From Mesotaenium endlicherianum (Eukaryota > Streptophyta > Zygnematophyceae > Zygnematales > Mesotaeniaceae), in assembly GCA_009602735.1 (NCBI GenBank), contig WELA01013572.1, positions 372,030-410,257 of the forward strand: a stretch of 38,228 nucleotides of DNA, in the 5' to 3' direction. Each line of letters opens with the position of its first letter. Position 1 is the stretch's first letter. Positions 28,562 through 38,228 of this stretch are shown here, in pieces. A program made the position numbers and the translations under genes. The notes beneath the pieces were generated by a model that did no database searches, was not told where the DNA came from, and saw only the letters and a list, made by a program, of their open reading frames with translations.

Positions 28562-29820
28562 GACAACTTTTTGGGGCATGAAAGTGCACGATGGCCCTTT
28601 TCCTTGCAATAAAAGCATAGTCCAGCCGTCATGAGAGCTTCTTTTTCAGCCGAGGAGGGTCTTGCTTTCACTCTTGCTAGTTTTTTGCATCATAAGTGTC
28701 ATTGGAGGGTCTTCCACTCTTCCGGGAAGCCGCGGGGTCCCTTTTAATAACTCCGATTTCCATGGGTGTGGGTCCAGATTCGGATGTGGAAGGGGGCTGC
28801 GTACCCCCGCGTCGCCGGGACCCGTGAAGATAAAGGCACGGAGTGCTTGAAATCCAAGGTATCCACCTTTTGGGCCACTTCAATGATCTTTGAGAAGTCC
28901 GTCAAGTCGCGCAATTCCACTTCCTTTGCCACCTTGGGCTTGAGGCCAAAGATGTAGCGGTCAATCTTCTCCTCGAGAGACATGTTGGGGATCTCAAGAG
29001 TGAGGGCGTGAAATCTGGATGTATACTCTTGAACGGACGTCGTTTGCTTGAGATGGTGGAGCTTTCCTCGGGCAATCTTCTCCGCATTGATGGGCATGAA
29101 TTGCTTCTTGAGGGCCTCACGAAAATCTGCCCATCTTGCATATGATGGTGGGGGCTCTTGGCCGAGCATGGGGTGCGCCATAGCTTGATATATAGCCGCT
29201 TGATAGTTACGCCACCATGATGTTGCTGCTCCTCTAAGTAAGGTAACGGCAAAGGGAACGTAGTCCTCCTCGGGTACTTCAAGGAACGCGAGGTACGTCT
29301 CCACTTGGTAGAGCCATAAATTCAGGTTGGCACCTTTCCCGGGGTTGAAAGTGTCGGGTTTGCCGGGCTTGATGAGTTTCCTTGCTCTCGTTGGCTCTTG
29401 TGGAGGCGCTTGAGCCGGGGCTGGATTTTGAACATTGCTTGCAATAGGGGCAACCATGGCAGCCATAGCTTCTCTTGACGCTTGCACGGTTGCTTCCTAG
29501 GTGGCCAAGCCCACTTGGTTGTGGACGGTCATTAGGAAGGCTGCCCACTCATTTGCGGGAACTCCTTGTGGTGGGGTCAACTTTGCTATAGCGGCTGCCA
29601 CGGGATTTGACGGTGCTCCTCCTTGTGGTGCTTCTTGTTGTTGCAGATTTTCTTGAGTAGGTTCTCCCATCGGCGCTGGAGGAGGGTGTGCTCCTCCTTG
29701 TGATGCTCCTTGTTGTTGCATATTTTCTTGAGTGGGCTCTCCCATCGGCGCTGGAGGAGGGTGTCTTGGAGAAGAAGGGCTTCCTTCGAAAGCTTGTTGT
29801 TGGTCTTGAGGATCGGCCAT
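28540..29820 (-). pseudogene. gag: Element 2 Gag (one stop, two frame changes)
   Basis: It starts at ATG 29820 (MADPQDQQQ), close behind the primer site. The N-terminus holds a duplicated 25-aa Pro/Gln-rich unit. A TAG at 29499-29497 interrupts it. The same frame then carries the Gag core (ATSWWRNYQ, and ALKKQFMPINAEK-type motifs) to about 28860. The reading then moves to another frame (PPSTSESGPTPMEIG) that stops at 28679-28677, and the zinc knuckle [14 protein letters not shown] (about 28611-28570) is back in the first frame, ending at TAG 28542-28540. It is clearly related to gypsy Gag and non-functional as read. Confidence 0.85.
29615..29764. repeat. 75-bp tandem duplication in element 2 gag
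   Basis: Units 29615-29689 and 29690-29764 are nearly identical. In frame they encode two copies of a 25-residue unit containing PPPAPMGEPTQEN and a Gln-rich end. The length is a multiple of three, so the frame is kept. Confidence 0.93.
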
Positions 29821-29844
29821 CTTCTTGTGCTACCAAAGTGCCTA

Positions 29845-29856
29845 GCTCCGATACCA
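29845..29856 (-). other. Element 2 primer-binding site
   Basis: TGGTATCGGAGC on the minus strand, one base from the 5' LTR. It is identical to the beta site, including the G that differs from the usual plant TGGTATCAGAGC. Confidence 0.88.
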
Positions 29857-29857
29857 C

Positions 29858-30360
29858 TGTAGTGAAACAGATAGATAAAGTACTTACTAAAATAGAATAT
29901 TTTATCTATTCAAGACAAGGATCTTTGAACACAAGTGATAGCTTCTTGAAAGAGAGATGGCTTCTTGATAGTTAATATATTTCTGGAATTTGGCAAGTAC
30001 AAGAGTGATTCTGGAATGTCTTTCTATGTTCTAGCTCTTGTTTATATTCTTGTTACTTAAGTAATTTCTAGGAAGTTGTATGTTGATGTGTTGGCACCCA
30101 ACACATCCCAAAACTTGCCACCTCTTTCTAGAATAATGTACACATGTCCTTTTGACCTAAAAATGGCACATTTGACTTTCGCCACATGGAGTTCTTCTAG
30201 GTCCTTCCTCTAACTTCGAAACTGCCTTAGAAGGTTCAAAGGACATGAACCAAGTCACTAGAGTGCCTATTCACACTTGAATCCACACAATACTACTCCA
30301 AATATATCTGAAAACATTAAAATATATGCAAACTAGTATATTATAACTGAAATCACTACA
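29858..30360 (-). repeat. Element 2 5' LTR (503 bp)
   Basis: On the plus strand it reads TGTAGTGAAACAG ... AATCACTACA, the full-length version of 23818-24166, with an extra ~154 bp (about 30053-30207). It is followed by ATTGC, the right copy of the target duplication. Confidence 0.93.
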
Positions 30361-30545
30361 ATTGCTGAGTGTCGTGTTCGATTTGTCGCTGTCACTACTC
30401 ACGTGTAACTGACTTAGAATTTCAATGCTGAGCTTGCTAATGACAGCAGTTTGATCGGTGAGTCAACGTTGACTTGAGGTAACCGCGACTTGCGCTACGC
30501 CTGCTGCGCCGTCCATCTTGTAGCAGTCGAGACACGGATGCTCAG
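30361..30545. repeat. Dispersed repeat copy B, right part
   Basis: Continues copy B after element 2. GGTGAGTCAACGTTGACTT and a CTTGCGCT(A)CGC(C)TG block match 13921-13985 of copy A. It begins with the ATTGC duplication. Confidence 0.7.
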
Positions 30546-31282
30546 AGAATAAGAATGCGGGGTAACTGAAAAAAAAGGGAGTGAAGGGGTACGAAGAAGA
30601 ATACGAAGAAGGGTACGAACAGAGGGGTAGAGGGCACGACAAAAGGACTACCGGGTCATGCGGAAAGGATTGGGGAACAGTTTTGGGCAGTTTTGGGTGG
30701 TTTTGGGTGCTGTGAGCTGGCTATATGATCAGCATCGAACTGCATCGAACAGTTGACAGTGGTTGAACTATATTGAATATCCTTGACTCGTCTTTATGCA
30801 TTACCACGTGTACTCTCTAATGAAAACGACTCGAACACATGCGGACTTGAAAATGAATAGGGACCGAGCACTAGATCTCTGTCGTGAGCAATCGTGAGCA
30901 ACTCGGAGCGCATGGCCGACCATGTTGTCAGAGGACATACTGTGAGACACCAGTCCTGACGGGCTTTTAGGAGCTCCAAATTACACGCTAATTCATGCTG
31001 GTTTTTTGGCTAGTTCATATTCTCGGGCCTCCATGCAGCAAGAGGCCTTGTTTATTTCTTACGCTTTTTGTATCTGCTAGCATTTGGGAGCTTGGGAGGG
31101 CGTTATTGTGACCTAGCCTTACCAGTCATATTTATCAGGCTACTGTGGTTTACAACTTAGCGCATCCTCAAAGGTGTGACTGTGTCAGGAGCTGGTTCTC
31201 AGCTGTATTGAACGTGCATGAGCTATGACGGAATCGCTCTTGATCAGCTGTAATTGACAGTAGTCTCTAAATCAGTGAAACT
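30546..31282 (+). other. Upstream region of the AIR9-like gene
   Basis: No frame with support. It contains short tandem repeats: GGTACGAAGAAG-like units at 30588-30625 and three TTTTGGG(C/T) units at 30680-30712. The promoter and 5' UTR of the downstream gene are expected here, but I see no convincing core element. Confidence 0.4.
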
Positions 31283-31528
31283 ATGGCAGACAAGGGAAAT
31301 AGAAGGGCTAGTGTAGGCGGCTCGAAAGTGGAGGAAGGCTCACCTGGTCCGAAGTCAAATGGCTCCGCTAGATCTAGGCGATTGTCGTATCCTATTGATA
31401 AGAATGAGAAGAAGCCAGCTGTACCAAGTCCTACAGAGAAAGCAGCGTCTAGAAGGCAGTCTATGACTGCAGCTGGGCGAGATGGAAGAGTTATTGCAGG
31501 CTATTATTCACGAGGAGGAGATGAAACT
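31283..31528 (+). CDS. AIR9: AIR9-like exon 1: basic Ser-rich N-terminus
   Basis: ATG (MADKGNRRASVGG) to RGGDET, 82 codons, then donor GTGAGT at 31529. Rich in Ser, Arg, Lys and Pro (RRLSYP, SRRQSM), suggesting a disordered, phosphorylatable, microtubule-binding tail. Confidence 0.8.
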
Positions 31529-34500
31529 GTGAGTGTGCAATCGCTCATCACTTTCTCTACAAGCAATCCTAGAAGATGAATGGGCGCATTTTTAAGGGAG
31601 CACATGTGGCCAGCGAGCTTCATGCTGTGCATGTGACTCTTAGCATGTGGGCGACGGCACCTAAAGACGACAAGCTGAGGAGGTGGCACGTACCAGAACC
31701 TACTGATAAATTTCCCAGATAGGCTGAGTTATGGGCTGAATCAAGAATGACGGCACCTTTCATTTGAGATGTGTTGCTGTGAAGTTACAAGGCCTATGCA
31801 CGGCCCGGTCTAATGTTCGAGAAACAAGTGTATTCTAGGGGGAAGACCGTGGTCTGTAGACGTGTCTGACACCTGTCAAGTTTGATGTGGTTATTGATAC
31901 TTATGAATCATTATCAGTATTGGAAGTTTGACTCATGGTTTTCATTCTTCCAAGGTGGACTAGCTATCAATTTGAGTGCCGGGCAGCACCTCTCTGCTGT
32001 TTATACTAGCTTCAGTGGTTCCGGAGCTGGCCTTTTGATACTCTTTCCTTCTGATAGAGATTGGAGTCTGCAGAAGAATTTATCAAGTTCTTAACAGTCT
32101 TCAACTTAACCTCAATCACTATCAACTTTTATAAAATTAACATGGCTGAGCTGCTCCCTGGTCACCTGACGCCTGTTTACAGAAAGCTTTGTCAAGTTTG
32201 CATGCCATGCTGAGCCGCTCGAAGTCACGTCACACCTGTTTGTATAATGCCTAAGGTGTCTCCAAGCTCCTCGTGTTCCATCAAAGCCTGTCTATGTGAA
32301 ACCCCGTTCTTCTCTGATTCTTGAACAGCCTCACATACTGTAAGCTGGAGTCAGTTCCTTTGAAGAGCAACGGAATCCATGACCTAGATGCGATGTCTGA
32401 CCCTTATTCGAACCTTGCCACTTGTGTGTTACCCCATTCTTGGCATCACCTTATATGGCACATGATCAATCTGGGGGCAGAAACCAAGTGGGTCAGAGGG
32501 CAAAGAGTACGTGAGTAGACTTAGTCTGGGTTTCTCGATTTCTCCCCCTCTCACTCCTGCCGCCCGAGCCTTGACCTTGTACAACTGTGCAGAGACTCGA
32601 CATGAGGGCACAGTCACTGAGGAGCCTCAACTCAGACCTTGTATGTCTGACGGCAAAGCTCGAAGTAGGCCCCCGCTCTGCCTCCTCCTCCTCCTCCTCC
32701 TGCACGAAGCATCCTCTTCTTGCTGCTTCTCAAAGTTCACACTGATCTGAGTTCCTATCAACTTGGTCTCATGCCTTCAGGGCAGCTCGTGCCTTCTAGA
32801 TGACCCCTCAAGACGCGCCCTCGGCATCCCGCTCTTCGTCCAGTCTGCTCCGCCTCTTGCCTCCTCATGTGAGTTCTGTTTGCGCTGCAGTACATCTACC
32901 TTCGAGACAACAAGATGACGAAGCTGGATGGTATCGAGGTGTTAAGGAGAGCTAAGGTACGGATTCAACCAATGGGAGGGGGGCCCTCGAAGTGATACAG
33001 TATAGAGGACCTTGCCCTGAGCTCCTGAGCTAGAGCTGCACAGTTCATGGCTCAGCTGGAAGCTCCCCTTCAGTTTGTGATATCAGCCGGGGCCATCACT
33101 TGACAGCTGGACCAGATAGGACTGAGGGGTCAGAACTTGGGGGGGGAAGAAAAGCATGTGGGGGAACTCTGGAACGTGCAGAGAAGTCTAGCTTGTGCCG
33201 TGCTGGTATCAAGGCACCTGGCTCTATCACTCAGCCCTGAAATCTTGCCGGAGTATTACAGACATGGGAATTGAGGGGGAGGCATGTGGGGCTGGGCGGG
33301 CCTGTAGGAGGGTGTTGAGGGGGATGGGGGTCAAAGAAAGGAACTCTACGGGATACTGGGGTACTCATGAGGCGCAGGGGGTCCTCAGTCATCAGTATAG
33401 AAAAGGTTGGCCGGACTGTGCATCGGAGAATGGCCGAGGGCAAGTGGCAGGTCGCAATGTACTGCATGTGCGTGGTTGTTCTGCATGGACAGCTGGCGCC
33501 GTCTGGCTATGCTATGTTGTGATCAATCTCACTTTGATGTATGGCCAACGCATGCCGACGAGGAGCTCATTGGCTTGTGATGGCATATATCGAGGGTGTA
33601 GAAAAATTGTAAAGCCCAGTATGTAGGAGTATGCTGAGTCAGCTGTTGAACGGGAGAGGGAGGAAAGGGCTGACCCGTGGTTCCTCCTGGCAGGTCATTG
33701 ACCTGAGCTTCAACCTTCTCAAGAATGCCTCCTTGGAGCCCCTGGCGAGTTGCAAGGCTCTGCAGGTTTGTCTTTCGATTCCAAGCACTTACAAATATAG
33801 GAAGAGGAAGCCCTTGTGGAACTAACATCTTGGTGATTACAATGTTGCACCCTGTGGTTCAATCCAGAGTTTGCTGTGAGTGCTGTCTGCTAGAATGGGC
33901 TATCGACGAGGAGGTTGTGATGTGCCTGGCAGACTCTCATGCATCATTCTTTTCCATCCTGATGCTCACTTTCTTTTCTTGTGGACAACCCAAATCCTTG
34001 TTGCTTCCCCTCTCTCCCACTTCCTTCTCCCTCTCGCTTGCTTACTGCAATAAACCCATCAGAGGATCAGTGGTGAATATAAGTGGCAAAAGTCCGAAGG
34101 CTAAGTTCACATCCGGCTTGGGACGGAGGACACTGTATGCTGTATACAAAGCGGGGCAGTGTGAACTCGTGCCAGGTCAGATGAGGCTCAGAACTACTGG
34201 AGCGCTGAGAGCTGGGGAAGAGTGGTGCTGACCTGGGGGGGGGAGTTGGACCTGCACGTGTGTGTGGTGGCTGGCATGCAGCAACTGTACCTCGCAGGCA
34301 ACCAGCTGGCGTCTTTGGAGACCCTTCCCAGGCTCCCCCATCTTGAGGTGCTGCAACGTCGCTTCATCCGGCCTACCCTCTTCCTGGCCATAATTGCCAG
34401 CCCCCTTCCTTTCTCTTCTGCCTGCTTGTGGCTGCTTGTCCAGAGCTCTCGTGCCTTCCTGCCCGCTGATTGAGCATATCGGGTGAAGCACAGGGCAGAG

Positions 34501-36660
34501 GAAGTACTGCTCGTTGGGCTACAGGGCTGATGGGCTTCTTACAGCTGCCTCTGCTGTTTCTTAACTCTGCAGTTGATGCTCTGCTCCCTGTGCTGCTGCA
34601 GTTTCTCTCCGTGGGCCAGAACAAGCTGACGACTCTGGAGATGGCAAGTCAGCCGAAGCTAGAGGTGGGCTTGTCCAGCCCTCTCAAAATCTGAAGAGAT
34701 GAGCATGTGTGAGAGAACCAGAGACGGGGACCGAGACTTCCGGCAGATCGTGCCACCTGTCTACTGCTGCTGTCACTGTTGCTGTCACCGTCTGGCTCTC
34801 TCTCCCAGGGAGTGCCTTTGGCACCCACATTTGTCCTGCAACTCGTCGTCCTTTCTCGACGAGCGCAAAGCCAATCTCACTGTGGCTGCGCTGGACGTGC
34901 CGGGATTGCTCTACTTAATTGATGGGGGCCACTTTGCGCTTCGTGAAGACAACTCGTAAATCATCACGCATGCGGCCATCTGTTGGTGCTGAGGTGTCAC
35001 GCAGCTGTTGCTTTGATCTCTGGCGCGCAGACGCTGGTGGCCAACAGCAACTCGATCAGCACGCTGCGGAACTTCCCCTACTTGCCGTCGCTTCTGGTGA
35101 GCTGGAGGCCCCGATGGTTGCCACGTCAGCCACAGCATCCCCTCATGCTTTTGACACCTTGCGTTCCATGGGATTCCTTTATGTTGTCCGAGTCTTGCCT
35201 GTGATGACTGGCCCCTGCCCTTTCTTGTTCTTTCTGGGCGTGACGGTGCATGCATGCCATTCCTGGTTGCGCACGCGCGCATGTGTGTGCGTGTGTGCAT
35301 GGGTGTGTGTGTCTGCATGTGTGTGTGTGCGTGTGCTCTCCTGACAAGGCCCCACGGAGGAGGGCGTTCCTCCCGAGTGCATGTGTGTCCATGACAGAAC
35401 CTGCAATTGGACGACAACCCCATCGGGTCCATGCAGTATTTGGAGCTGGCGCTGCTGCTCCTGGTGGGCCCTACGCTGCAGACCTACAACGGTCTTGGTG
35501 TGTACCCCGGGAGCCCCTGTCCCCAACACGCATCCTAAAACTTAAAAGAGGAAGGCGAGAGAGCAAGAAGAAGCGCTCTTGGACTCTTCCCCCCGCGCCT
35601 CCCCCCCCTTCCAGCGCACCCACACCCACACCCGCACATGCACCCGCACCACTCTGTCATCAGCAGGCTCCAAGGCACAACCACTGGTGCAATGCCACCC
35701 GGCAGACAGCGCTGTTGTCCCCCCAGCACGGGTTGGGGCCTATGCTTTGTTGCTTCTGCGCAGCAGCTTACTCAGGGAGAGCAGGGTCATGGGTGCTAAG
35801 AAACCAACTGAAGGATGACTGGATGAAGTGAAGGTGCTGCAACTCTTTCTCTCCCTCTTGCCCCTCTCTCCCTCAATCTGTTCTCCTGTCGGGAGGCGCA
35901 CGCGCAGGTAGGCTTGGGTCTTTAGTGGCAGCATCAAAGCAGGGACAGCCTCCAGCGAACTTTTAACTGGGGTGAGGAGGCAGGGGGTCTCCAGTGCGTG
36001 AGGAGGAAGGAAGGGTTGGGGGGAGGGGTAGGAGGAGTAGTGCAAGGGAAATGGGGTGGTGATTTGGCCACTCCTGGGGATTCTCTGGGGCGCTGACGTG
36101 GCCGCTGCCAAACACCAGGGGTGTCTGCATGGGCATCCTTCTGCAACTCGCTGCATTCTTGAGAACTTGTGCTTGTGCCTTTCACGGAGCAGCTTCCTGA
36201 GACAGAGGAGGCGGTTGGCTGTGCTCGTTATGTGCAGAGGTGCAAGGGAGGGACCAGGCCGAGTTTTATGGAGGCCACGCCGCCATGTGTCTGCGAGCAG
36301 GCTGGGACATGTGTCCCCCCTACCAAGCTCAAGGTATGCTTTTGTACCATTGAAGGAGCCCAAGGCTCCCGTGTGTTTGATCCCCAATACACATCCACAC
36401 ACACACATATAATAGGCATGTCTAGACATGTATGTAAATGTACCGCAAGATGTTGGGTGGTACATGTAAGGCTAAGATGCGTGCAGGTGCGTGTATATAT
36501 AATCTAGATATATATGGGTTTATATATATATATATATATGCATGTAGCCTGTAGCTACAGCTCAGCCACCTTGCTCTGTAGTAGCCCCGCTGTGGCTGGC
36601 TCACAGCAAGAGGCAGCTGCCTAGGGGACCTGGCTGATCCCCGCTCTTGCGACTGTCTCC

Positions 36661-36701
<41 letters not shown>

Positions 36702-37047
36702 CGTGCGCGCGTACACGCGCTGCCTCCTTCCTCTCTCCTCCGCCCTCCACCCTCTCTTCCTCCCCCTTCACGCCTGAAACCATTGAATGCACGCGGCGAC
36801 GACACAAGCAGAGTCGCTGCAGCAGTTCCTGGTGTCGCTGTGGGGGCAAGCGTTCCCGCCGGGGTACAGCCTGCAGTCGGCGCACATCAACAGCCCCCAG
36901 GAGGAGGAGCCCTGCAGGTGCAAGATCGTGCTCACGCCCAAGAGCGCCGGCGCCTCTGCCCCCGGCAACATGACCTTTGCCTACCAGTGGCTGCGCGCCA
37001 GCAAGGCGGGAGGCAGCTTCGCTCCCATACCCGACGCCATCAAAGAG
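31283..37047 (+). CDS. AIR9: AIR9-like microtubule-associated LRR protein, 5' part
   Basis: A split gene that I recognise from the order of its parts. A basic Ser/Arg/Lys/Pro-rich N-terminus (the microtubule-binding type of AIR9) comes first. Six leucine-rich repeats follow (YIYLRDNKMTKL, VIDLSFNLL, QLYLAGNQLASL, FLSVGQNKLTTL, TLVANSNSISTL, NLQLDDNPI). Then come the LRR cap (LLLLVGPTLQTYNGLG) and the start of the first A9 domain (AFPPGYSLQSAHINSP, PCRC, FAYQWLRA). AIR9 in plants decorates cortical microtubules and the preprophase band and marks the division site. Exons, all phase 0: 31283-31528, 32345-32425, 32891-32956, 33694-33765, 34282-34347, 34602-34664, 35031-35096, 35398-35499, 36193-36333, 36814-37047 (379 codons). 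Plant AIR9 has many more A9 repeats, so the gene continues beyond the window. Confidence 0.85.
32345..32425 (+). CDS. AIR9: AIR9-like exon 2: LRR N-cap (edges uncertain)
   Basis: Reads LESVPLKSNGIHDLDAMSDP then YSNLATC, the strand before the first full LRR. The phase-0 acceptor is TGTAAG (32339-32344) and the donor GTGTTA (32426). An alternative acceptor TTGAACAG would start it at 32329, but in another phase. Confidence 0.5.
32891..32956 (+). CDS. AIR9: AIR9-like exon 3: one LRR (22 aa)
   Basis: Acceptor GCTGCAG, donor GTACGG. Encodes YIYLRDNKMTKLDGIEVLRR plus AK, one complete LRR. Confidence 0.9.
33694..33765 (+). CDS. AIR9: AIR9-like exon 4: one LRR (24 aa)
   Basis: Acceptor CTGGCAG, donor GTTTGT. 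Encodes VIDLSFNLLKNASLEPLASC plus KALQ. Confidence 0.9.
34282..34347 (+). CDS. AIR9: AIR9-like exon 5: one LRR (22 aa)
   Basis: Acceptor CATGCAG, donor GTGCTG. Encodes QLYLAGNQLASLETLPRLPH plus LE. Confidence 0.9.
34602..34664 (+). CDS. AIR9: AIR9-like exon 6: one LRR (21 aa)
   Basis: Acceptor GCTGCAG, donor GTGGGC. Encodes FLSVGQNKLTTLEMASQPKL plus E. Confidence 0.9.
35031..35096 (+). CDS. AIR9: AIR9-like exon 7: one LRR (22 aa)
   Basis: Acceptor GCGCAG, donor GTGAGC. Encodes TLVANSNSISTLRNFPYLPS plus LL. Confidence 0.9.
35266..35338. repeat. Intronic TG/CG tract
   Basis: Alternating purine-pyrimidine run (GCGCACGCGCGCATGTGTGT and on) in the intron between exons 7 and 8. Confidence 0.8.
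35398..35499 (+). CDS. AIR9: AIR9-like exon 8: last LRR and cap
   Basis: Acceptor CATGACAG. Encodes NLQLDDNPIGSMQYLELALL, then LLVGPTLQTYNGLG. The donor is GTGTAC at 35500 (phase 0); GTGTGT two bases earlier would break the phase with the next exon. Confidence 0.85.
36193..36333 (+). CDS. AIR9: AIR9-like exon 9: LRR-A9 linker
   Basis: Encodes LPETEEAVGCARYVQRCKGG through PPTKLK, Cys-rich at its end. The acceptor is GAGCAG (or GGAG three bases earlier; both phase 0) and the donor GTATGC. The position equals the linker after the LRR cap in AIR9. Confidence 0.75.
36485..36545. repeat. Intronic TA-rich tract
   Basis: Several TATATA runs, the longest about 36512-36538, in the intron between exons 9 and 10. 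Confidence 0.8.
36661..36720. repeat. Intronic (GT)n-(GC)n tract with Z-DNA potential
   Basis: Sixty bases of almost unbroken alternating purine-pyrimidine sequence, (GT) about 15 units then CG-rich, ending about 95 bp before exon 10. It encodes only spurious frames. Confidence 0.88.
36814..37047 (+). CDS. AIR9: AIR9-like exon 10: first A9 domain, N-terminal part
   Basis: Encodes 78 residues beginning SLQQFLVSLWGQAFPPGYSL, with PCRCKIVL and FAYQWLRA, ending FAPIPDAIKE before donor GTTTGC. In AIR9 the A9 domain continues in the next exon; I did not find that exon before 38228. Confidence 0.82.
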
Positions 37048-38228
37048 GTTTGCTCGCCCGCTCGCCCACCTGCCGACACCTGTCCCTCCGGCGCCCCTGC
37101 GAGAGGCTGCGCTGTCATCCGGCGTAGGCATGCCTTGCCACCTGTCACCGGCTTCTCTTGTGTGTGCTGAATCGTCTCGGCAAGTTGAGCTTGGCTGTCA
37201 CTCCTCTCATCCTAAGAGCTTCTCTGCGGTCCAAATTCCTGTAAGAGGCCCACAGGGGGGCACGACAGCCAATGCCAGGATATGATGCACGCTATCCATT
37301 CAGGTTAGTGTTGGTAGCAGTGCACTGATAGTCAGGGGTGGAGGTTCAGGGTAGAAGAGGCAGTCAGGGATCAGGATCCAGGGTTTGAGGAGGCAAGAGT
37401 TTTATTAGGGTGAGTGCCAGTAGTAGAGTCATCAAATGTTGGGGTTCAGGGCTGAGATGAAGTTAGGTTTGGGTTCTGGTTAGGGGTAGGAATAGAGTTA
37501 TGCTATCGGGGTTCATTAAAGGTTGGGGTTCAGGGCTCGAGGCTCCCGACTCCAGAGGCAGAAGCCAGTAAGGCTGCTGGATCCAGAAAAGGTTGGTCGT
37601 GCCTGGCAATAGCCCGCCGTTCTGTGGGGTTGCTGGCCTGTCGCCCTCTTGGCAACTTGCATATGGCACTACTACGCAGACAAGTAGATACTGATAAAAT
37701 GCCAGGGTGTCGCAGAACACTATGGCAGGGCAGGAGCCTTGTGAAAGGGCGCGCACGTTCCCCAATTGCGGAAATTGGTGCTGGTCTCTTCCTGCAGAAC
37801 GACTGCCCTGTCGCTGCGTGTGGTCGCCGAGATCGTTGTGCACCAACTTTTTGCTGCTCGCAAGGGGCAGCTCCGGCGGGAAATGATTGTGTCGTCATTG
37901 GGGAGCGACTGCGCAGCCACAAGGATGCTGTCTGGTCTGCGCTGTCCGGGCAGCGCTGAGGTGGCGAGGGCCTCGTGCAGTAGGCCGCCTGTAGGACGCA
38001 CAGCTTTTTCGCACCAATGACTCATACTAGTGGTGTTCAAACAAGTCTTTCCCCTTGCCGAGTCTGCCAGAGTAGGCTGAGGAAAGTGCCGGGGGTACTG
38101 GCCCTCACACGCGTGTACTGGGGGAAGGGATGAATCCACTGGGCTGCAGGGGGCTGCTGAGTCTGGCAAAGGGGGGCAGGCCCTCACACGCGCCTGCTTC
38201 TTGGGAGGGAGGATTGGGGGGGGGGGGG
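37048..38228 (+). other. Intron or unassigned 3' stretch
   Basis: No exon that I can support. 37300-37545 is rich in GGTT(C)AGGG-like repeats; TTGGGGTTCAGGGCT occurs at both 37439 and 37522. GGCCCTCACACGCG occurs twice (about 38099 and 38180). The window ends in a run of 12 or more G. The next AIR9 exon is expected here or beyond. Confidence 0.45.

Larger units (their letters stand above)
23818..30360 (-). mobile_element. Ty3/gypsy chromodomain retrotransposon, element 2 (decayed)
   Basis: A 6.5-kb minus-strand element: 5' LTR 29858-30360, primer site 29845-29856, gag 29820-28540, frameshift module 28561-28526, pol 28555-24935, polypurine tract 24179-24167, 3' LTR 24166-23818. A perfect duplication ATTGC flanks it (23813-23817, 30361-30365). 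Pol order is protease-RT-RNase H-integrase-chromodomain, with no third ORF. It carries a gag nonsense codon, two frame changes in gag, one in pol, a TAG in RNase H, and changed catalytic residues in RT and RNase H. The integrase frame is intact. It is a different lineage from beta, with different LTRs and Gag. Confidence 0.93.

Noticed and set aside
31959..32094. Extra exon of the AIR9-like gene after TTCCAAG
   Set aside because: The frame shows no LRR or family match, and the phase-0 joining of exons 1 and 2 does not require it.
37300..37545. Interstitial telomere repeat
   Set aside because: No regular TTTAGGG or TTAGGG array; the repeats are irregular.
37624..37959. Further AIR9 exon around 37800
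   Set aside because: An acceptor-like CTGCAG is present at 37793-37798, but the following frame has no A9 motif.

Overview
This is eukaryotic nuclear DNA, most likely from a streptophyte (land plant or charophyte alga). The right end carries the 5' half of an intron-rich gene whose leucine-rich repeats and first A9-type domain match the plant microtubule-associated protein AIR9. The rest is mostly Ty3/gypsy (Metaviridae) retrotransposons with integrase-linked chromodomains. A charophyte such as Chara would fit, but the sequence alone does not prove it. There is no bacterial feature, CRISPR array or recognisable rRNA/tRNA gene.

Layout. (1) Positions 1-11235 are a nest of one gypsy family. A nearly complete plus-strand element, called beta here (1572-10524), has LTRs, a tRNA primer site, gag, pol with protease, RT, RNase H, integrase and chromodomain, and an extra sense ORF (ORF3) between pol and the 3' LTR. 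Beta sits exactly at the polypurine-tract/3'-LTR junction of an older same-family element, alpha (ORF3 remnant 721-1571, 3' LTR 10528-11235), and is flanked by a perfect 5-bp duplication GATTG. A third, minus-strand copy, gamma (1-720), enters from the left. (2) 11236-12624 is a broken minus-strand gag of another element family, cut inside its zinc knuckle by alpha. Behind it lies a dispersed repeat (copy A, 12625-14340). (3) 14341-22375 is non-coding: GC-rich with G-runs and a 388-bp-spaced duplication, then a long TG/CA tract, then AT-rich DNA with a 68-bp tandem duplication. (4) 22376-30545 is a second copy (B) of that dispersed repeat, split by a decayed minus-strand chromodomain gypsy element (element 2, 23818-30360, duplication ATTGC). 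(5) 31283 to the right end is the AIR9-like gene: ten exons are visible, all joined in phase 0, and most LRR exons encode exactly one repeat. It runs off the window.

Most notable observations. Both gypsy elements carry a textbook -1 frameshift module between gag and pol: a slippery heptamer in the gag frame, a short spacer, and a perfect hairpin whose 5' arm contains or touches the gag stop codon. The heptamer, spacer and hairpin sequences are unrelated between the two. Beta's ORF3 is an unrecognised 566-codon protein (coiled-coil N-terminus, acidic and SR-rich C-terminus). Its C-terminal blocks are conserved in the alpha remnant, and its likely start codon lies just behind a good splice acceptor. 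Both elements also share a one-base variant of the initiator-Met primer-binding site.
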